Source: an uncultured Erysipelotrichaceae bacterium
GTDB lineage: Bacteria > Bacillota_I > Bacilli_A > Erysipelotrichales > Erysipelotrichaceae
Reading direction: 5' to 3'
DNA length: 44,415 nt
NCBI GenBank assembly: GCA_947167125.1
Contig: CAMVGT010000015.1
Span: forward strand, 1 to 44,415
A model generated the notes under the pieces. The model did not search any database, was not told where the DNA came from, and saw nothing but the letters and a program-made list of their open reading frames with translations. Every line of letters begins with the position of its first letter. Positions within the stretch are counted from its first letter, which is position 1. Both the position numbers and the translations under genes were made by a program. Below are positions 40,880 through 44,415 of the stretch, piece after piece.

Positions 40880-41584
40880 TTACCCGACAAGCGGAAGAAT
40901 ATAGGTGACCCAGAGCCATGACAGCGGCATGACCAGAATCATTGCCGGAATCATATCGGCAGTCGGAAACTGCTTCAGCTGCAGGATGCGGAAACCGGTC
41001 GCAACCATGATGAAGCCACCGCACGCCTTGAAGTCATTGATCATTTCCGGTGTCGTAAGAGGCACGATCACCCCGGCCAGAAAAAACAGCCCCAGCATAA
41101 CGACAGCCTGCGGCACGGCAATCAGAGAAACGGTTGTTCCGAGCGCGCACGCGAAGATCATTGCGGTGAACAGGTCAAGAATGCTTTTGGCAATCAGGAT
41201 GGAATGGTCCCCGTTCATTCCTGACACAAGCGAACCATAGATTCCGGTGCCGGAGGCACAGAAGAGAACCATAACCGTTACCAGCTGTGCTGAATTTCCG
41301 GAATTTTCCATTCCCATCAACTTCTGCATTTTTCCGGCAAGTGCTGTGATTTTATCACCGAGATGAATCATTAATCCAAAGCATGTTCCGGCAATCAGCG
41401 AGAAGATGACAGCCGGCATATTCTGCATCAGGACAATGCTGGCGATTCCCATTCCCATGGATGATAAGCCGAAGATCATATTCAGACTGTCTTTCAGTGT
41501 CTGCGGCATTCTGTCTTTGACAAGCGATCCGATCAGTCCGCCGATGACAACCGCAAGAAGATTGATCATAATTCCTACAGGCAT
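40880..41584 (-). CDS. DUF554 family membrane protein (YdfK/YqgA-like)
   Basis: 234 residues with six to seven hydrophobic segments. The DUF554 opening MPVGIMINLLAVVIGGLIGSLVKDRMP and the block LFCASGTGIYGSLVSGMNGDH are clear. DUF554 proteins are likely transporters of unknown solute. GAGGAGG is 9 nt before the ATG at 41584. A perfect 8-bp hairpin in the leader overlaps the first base of that ribosome site and might tune translation. Transcribed toward rarA. Confidence 0.9.
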   Translation of the reverse strand: MPVGIMINLLAVVIGGLIGSLVKDRMPQTLKDSLNMIFGLSSMGMGIASIVLMQNMPAVIFSLIAGTCFGLMIHLGDKITALAGKMQKLMGMENSGNSAQLVTVMVLFCASGTGIYGSLVSGMNGDHSILIAKSILDLFTAMIFACALGTTVSLIAVPQAVVMLGLFFLAGVIVPLTTPEMINDFKACGGFIMVATGFRILQLKQFPTADMIPAMILVMPLSWLWVTYILPLVG

Positions 41585-41597
41585 ACAGTATTCCTCC

Positions 41598-41614
41598 TCA
41601 GCCAACTTGGCTGA
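41598..41614 (-). promoter_or_regulatory. Leader hairpin TCAGCCAA-C-TTGGCTGA next to the DUF554 ribosome site
   Basis: A perfect 8-bp palindrome with a one-base centre touches the GAGGAGG site. As RNA a one-base loop would open the inner pairs; as DNA it could be an operator. Confidence 0.4.
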
Positions 41615-41658
41615 TTTTCCATATCATATCGTATTTTCGGAAAAATTTCCTGTATGGA

Positions 41659-43104
41659 TTATGCGTCGGAGCGCGCAAATCCGTTTTTCATTTTCAGAGA
41701 AACAGTCAGCAGAACACGGTCGAGAAGCTGATCCGTTTCTTCTTTTACGAACTGAACGATTTCTTCATTCACCTGATCCGGATCGAATCCTTCTTCCGCA
41801 GCTTTTCTGTCGGCTTCCTTAATCATCCGCATGCCTTCAGAGAGCACTTTGTTCTGATAGCGTTCAATATGGGAAACGGTATCGCTGTACTGCGCATCCG
41901 CAAGCGCCGCGATGATCCGGTTTGCCCAGTAGAAATTTTCCGTTGTCACTTTTGCGGATGTATTGGCGATATATTCAGGCGCTTTATCAATCTGCGTGTA
42001 GAGCGGCACAAACGCGTTGAACACATTGGAGCCGAATGCCACCCATTCGATTGTCCTGATTCTTTCATCTTTGTCAGGGCGGATCTGAACCAGCGACACA
42101 AAGTTGTTGCGGTTGACGCCGATCGGACGGAATGAACCTTTTTTCAGCGGATCGGCATGTTTTGAATACGGATCATAATCTGTTCCCTGGAAATGGGAAG
42201 AAAGAACATATTTCACATCTTCAACCGTGATCTTATGTTCCGGCTTTCTGCACCATGGCAGATCGTCATCCATCGGCTGAATCGATGTATCGGAAGGATT
42301 GAAATATTTCTGGATAAACCATGCCCGCGGCGTGTTGTAAACATGATCGGAATCGCTGTGGGATCCGAATGCGCGTCTGGCATTGAAGACGCCGTCCAGG
42401 GAAAGATCGAGATGATTTTCCGCAATGAATTCACGCAGATCATCCGAACACATATGTTCCTTCTGCTTTCCGTATACGTCTTTGAGATCGAATGTGTCGA
42501 TGCCGAAGCTGTTGGGAGCCGCGACATAGCAGTCATCCGGCACCCTTCTTGCGATCCAGTGATGGCCGCCGATCGATTCCAGCCACCAGACTTCATTTTC
42601 ATCCTGGAATGCGATGCCGTTCATTTCATAAGTGCCGTATTCCTTCAGAAGGCTACCAAGACGCTTTACGCCTTCCCTTGCGGAATGAATATAGGGAAGC
42701 ACGAGCGTTACCATATCCTCTTCCCCGATTCCGCCCGGCTTTTCATCCGTTCCCTTCGCCTGGGAAACGGTTTTTGTCAGCGGATCTGCGGAAAGAACAC
42801 GTTCGTTGGATGTGATTGTTTCAGTCGCTGTCATTGACACATTGGCTTCATTGACGCCGGCCGCCCCCCAGATTCCTTCATCATCCACAGCATTGGGCAT
42901 GGCTGTATAGCGCATCGGATTTTCGGGAAGATCGATTTCCTGATGCGAGAGAACGGAAACATAATGTTTCATCTGTTCATCAGGATGAATCACAGCGAAT
43001 TTCTTCGCGCAGAATCCGGTCGCGCCGGAATCTTCATTTCTCGCGGTCATTGTCGAACCGTCATATGTAATCTTTTTTCCTGCAAGCAGTGTTGTGCAAG
43101 GCAT
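41659..43104 (-). CDS. C69 family dipeptidase (PepD/U34 type)
   Basis: 481 residues, an N-terminal nucleophile dipeptidase. The start MPCTTLLAGKKITYDGSTMTARNED has the nucleophile Cys at position 3 and the family NED motif. VNEANVSMTATET and the middle EVWWLESIGGHHWIARRVPDD are characteristic. No signal peptide, so cytoplasmic. AAAGGAG lies 9 nt before the ATG at 43104. It complements PepF in peptide use. It is divergent from the NifX-SlyD fusion gene with 112 bp between the starts. Confidence 0.95.
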   Translation of the reverse strand: MPCTTLLAGKKITYDGSTMTARNEDSGATGFCAKKFAVIHPDEQMKHYVSVLSHQEIDLPENPMRYTAMPNAVDDEGIWGAAGVNEANVSMTATETITSNERVLSADPLTKTVSQAKGTDEKPGGIGEEDMVTLVLPYIHSAREGVKRLGSLLKEYGTYEMNGIAFQDENEVWWLESIGGHHWIARRVPDDCYVAAPNSFGIDTFDLKDVYGKQKEHMCSDDLREFIAENHLDLSLDGVFNARRAFGSHSDSDHVYNTPRAWFIQKYFNPSDTSIQPMDDDLPWCRKPEHKITVEDVKYVLSSHFQGTDYDPYSKHADPLKKGSFRPIGVNRNNFVSLVQIRPDKDERIRTIEWVAFGSNVFNAFVPLYTQIDKAPEYIANTSAKVTTENFYWANRIIAALADAQYSDTVSHIERYQNKVLSEGMRMIKEADRKAAEEGFDPDQVNEEIVQFVKEETDQLLDRVLLTVSLKMKNGFARSDA

Positions 43105-43132
43105 ATTGAGTTTCTCCTTTTCTGACCCACTC

Positions 43133-43138
43133 ATTCTA
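43133..43138 (-). promoter_or_regulatory. Extended -10 promoter of the C69 dipeptidase gene
   Basis: The minus strand reads TGG-TAGAAT, 28 nt before the ATG. No convincing -35. Confidence 0.45.
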
Positions 43139-43160
43139 CCACCCGTTCAATGTCTCTCAG

Positions 43161-43188
43161 TTGAAATATATCCGCAAACTGGTATCAT
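43161..43188 (+). promoter_or_regulatory. Promoter of the NifX-SlyD fusion gene
   Basis: TTGAAA (43161-43166), a 16-bp spacer and TATCAT (43183-43188) with extended TGG before it. Confidence 0.65.
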
Positions 43189-43216
43189 TGCAGGTGCTGA
43201 AAGGATTTTAATACAA

Positions 43217-44086
43217 ATGAAAATAGCAGTCACATATGATAACGGAAATGTTTTCCAGCATTTCGGAAGAACAGAAAACTTCAAAATCTACGAAGTGAAA
43301 GACGGAATGATCATCGATGAACAGGTGATCGGAAACGAAGGCTTCGGCCATGAATCGCTTGCCGGCTATCTCAGATCCATCGGTGTGGATCTTCTGATCT
43401 GCGGCGGCATGGGCACGGGTGCCCAGGCAGCTCTTGCGGACGCAGGAATCACCGTGTTCTCCGGTGCTGAAGGAAATGCGGATGAAGCAGTCACAGCTTT
43501 CCTCAAAGGCGAACTGCAGTCCACCGGTGTCAATTGCGATCATCACCATCATGAAGAAGAAGGCGGATGCGGTGAAGGATGCGCAGAAGGCGATTGCGGC
43601 GGAGACTGCGGCAGCGGATGCGGCGGATGCTGCGGCGGCGCACCCCAGATCATCCTCGAAGGTCCCAATGCCGGAAAGACCGTACGTGTCCACTACAGAG
43701 GCACATTCAATGACGGCACCCAGTTCGATTCCTCCTATGACAGAAACCAGCCGCTCGAATTCATCTGCGGCGCAGGCATGATGATCAGAGGCTTCGACAA
43801 AGCGGTTGTCGAAATGAAACTGGGCGAAATCAAAGATGTTCACCTGATGCCGGAAGAAGCTTATGGCCTTGCGGATCCGAATATGATCTTCTCCTTCCCG
43901 ATCAAAAACCTTCCCGGTTCGGAAGGTCTCAATGTCGGAGAGCGTGTATTCCTGGCTGACAGCACAGGACAGCAGTTCCCGGTAACTGTCACAGCCAAGG
44001 ATGAAGAAAACATCACGCTCGATGCCAACCATGAAATGGCAGGCAAAGAACTCAACTTCAGAATTGAGCTTGTGGAAATTCTCTGA
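43217..44086 (+). CDS. NifX/NifB-like domain, Cys/His-rich linker and SlyD-like FKBP peptidyl-prolyl isomerase in one chain
   Basis: 289 residues in three parts. Residues 1-104 match the dinitrogenase iron-molybdenum cofactor family (PF02579): MKIAVTYDNGNVFQHFGRTE, LLICGGMGTGAQAAL. Residues 105-142 hold four His (109-112) and eight Cys (107, 118, 122, 127, 131, 135, 138, 139) in a Gly/acid background. Residues 144-289 are a SlyD-type FKBP: VRVHYRGTFNDGTQFDSS, MIRGFDKAVVEMKLGEIKDV, then an insert-in-flap region (MPEEAYG to about 265). SlyD carries its metal tail at the C-terminus; here the metal-rich part is internal. Probably a cytoplasmic metal-handling chaperone. AAGGAT is 10 nt before the ATG. 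Confidence 0.85.
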   Translation: MKIAVTYDNGNVFQHFGRTENFKIYEVKDGMIIDEQVIGNEGFGHESLAGYLRSIGVDLLICGGMGTGAQAALADAGITVFSGAEGNADEAVTAFLKGELQSTGVNCDHHHHEEEGGCGEGCAEGDCGGDCGSGCGGCCGGAPQIILEGPNAGKTVRVHYRGTFNDGTQFDSSYDRNQPLEFICGAGMMIRGFDKAVVEMKLGEIKDVHLMPEEAYGLADPNMIFSFPIKNLPGSEGLNVGERVFLADSTGQQFPVTVTAKDEENITLDANHEMAGKELNFRIELVEIL

Positions 44087-44097
44087 TTCAGAGAAAC

Positions 44098-44134
44098 AGG
44101 CACTGCCGAATTGATCCGGCAGTGCCTTTCCTTA
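44098..44134 (+). terminator. Terminator of the NifX-SlyD fusion gene
   Basis: AGGCACTGCCG (44098-44108) pairs with CGGCAGTGCCT (44117-44127), then TTCCTT. Confidence 0.85.
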
Positions 44135-44156
44135 TGCATCGGTATCCTGTAAACAT

Positions 44157-44180
44157 ATAAAAAATCCGATTTTCATCGGA
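44157..44180 (-). terminator. Terminator of the tRNA-Ser/Asp/Gly operon
   Basis: On the minus strand TCCGAT (44180-44175) pairs with ATCGGA (44170-44165), followed by a long T-run. Confidence 0.8.
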
Positions 44181-44188
44181 CTTTTTAA

Positions 44189-44262
44189 TGGAGCGAGTGA
44201 GCGGAATTGAACCGCCGTGTCCACCTTGGCAAGGTGGCGTTCTACCATTGAACTACACTCGC
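44189..44262 (-). tRNA. tRNA-Gly (anticodon GCC)
   Basis: 74 bases with encoded CCA. The acceptor GCGAGTG pairs with CACTCGC (minus strand ends). The anticodon loop is TTGCCAA. Last gene of a minus-strand tRNA cluster. Confidence 0.95.
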
Positions 44263-44267
44263 ATCAA

Positions 44268-44344
44268 TGGCGGTTCTGACGAGATTCGAACTCGCGATCT
44301 TCTCCGTGACAGGGAGACGAGATAAACCACTACTCCACAGAACC
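44268..44344 (-). tRNA. tRNA-Asp (anticodon GTC)
   Basis: 77 bases with encoded CCA. The acceptor GGTTCTG pairs with CAGAACC. The anticodon loop is CTGTCAC. It lies 5 nt from tRNA-Gly. Confidence 0.95.
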
Positions 44345-44349
44345 ATGTA

Positions 44350-44415
44350 TGGCGAGGAAAGAGGGATTTGAACCCTCGCGCCGGTTTCCCGACCTATGCC
44401 CTTAGCAGGGGCACC
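44350..44415 (-). tRNA. tRNA-Ser (anticodon GCT), 5' part outside the window
   Basis: The 3' two thirds are visible: anticodon loop CTGCTAA, a long variable arm (GGTCGGGAAACCGGC region), T arm, and encoded CCA at the 3' end (44350-44352). The 5' acceptor and D arm lie beyond the window edge. Confidence 0.88.

Noticed and set aside
43217..43530. Evidence of nitrogen fixation from the NifX-like domain
   Set aside because: PF02579 proteins are widespread in non-fixing anaerobes, and no nif genes are in the window.

Overview
The window looks like a chromosomal segment of a low-oxygen, gut-type Bacillota, and the Erysipelotrichia are my best guess. Support: AGGAGG-type ribosome binding sites, oligoendopeptidase F, RarA, an ECF S component, C69 dipeptidase, indolepyruvate:ferredoxin oxidoreductase, a bacterial-style tRNA-Glu/tRNA-Trp pair, and many ferredoxin- or flavin-linked reductases without respiratory genes. 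G+C is near one half by eye. I see no prophage, insertion sequence or CRISPR array.

Layout. 1-3.1 kb (+): the end of a sodium:solute symporter, an amidohydrolase and PepF. 3.2-7.3 kb (-): an arylpyruvate/aryl-acid operon iorA-iorB-paaK-ACT, in which iorB is cut by an in-frame amber codon. It is divergent from an acyl-CoA synthetase (7.4-9.1 kb), and the two promoters have abutting -35 boxes. 9.1-12.9 kb (-): a TelA-like protein, an ECF S component, a DUF362 protein and an iron-sulfur aldo/keto reductase. 13.2-19.1 kb: a BaiCD/FadH-like enoate reductase, a metallo-beta-lactamase-fold hydrolase, a DUF3237-like protein, and a LysR regulator divergent from an MFS carrier. 19.2-22.7 kb (-): a phospho-sugar operon of GH4 glycosidase, histidine phosphatase and an unusual EIIB-ROK fusion. 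22.7-31.1 kb: a reductase-rich region with four more aldo/keto reductases, three flavodoxin-fold proteins (one truncated, one fused to an HbpS-like domain), two NTF2-like proteins, a cyclophilin-like protein and a second LysR regulator. 31.3-35.7 kb: tRNA-Gly, mutY, a frameshifted GmrSD-like DUF262/DUF1524/DUF4357 gene with a histone-H1-like tail, a YdcF protein, tRNA-Glu and tRNA-Trp. 35.8-39.4 kb (-): an operon of MATE exporter, MFS carrier and a prephenate dehydratase bearing a lipoprotein signal. 39.5-44.4 kb: rarA, a DUF554 membrane protein, a C69 dipeptidase, a NifX-like/Cys-His linker/SlyD-like fusion and a tRNA cluster (Gly, Asp, Ser).

How the genes work together (inference). The ior/paaK operon and the acyl-CoA synthetase suggest fermentation of aromatic or related amino acids through acyl-CoA thioesters. 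The reductases and flavoproteins suggest disposal of electrons onto carbonyl or enoate substrates. The GH4 operon handles phosphorylated beta-glucosides.

Most worth a second look: the lipoprotein prephenate dehydratase, the EIIB-ROK fusion, the NifX-SlyD fusion, the GmrSD-like gene with a basic tail, the flavodoxin-HbpS fusion, and four or five genes whose -10 box lies only 6-7 nt before the start codon with no Shine-Dalgarno, which predicts leaderless mRNAs. Three genes are damaged (iorB, the DUF262 gene, one flavodoxin); for the first two, sequencing error must be excluded first.
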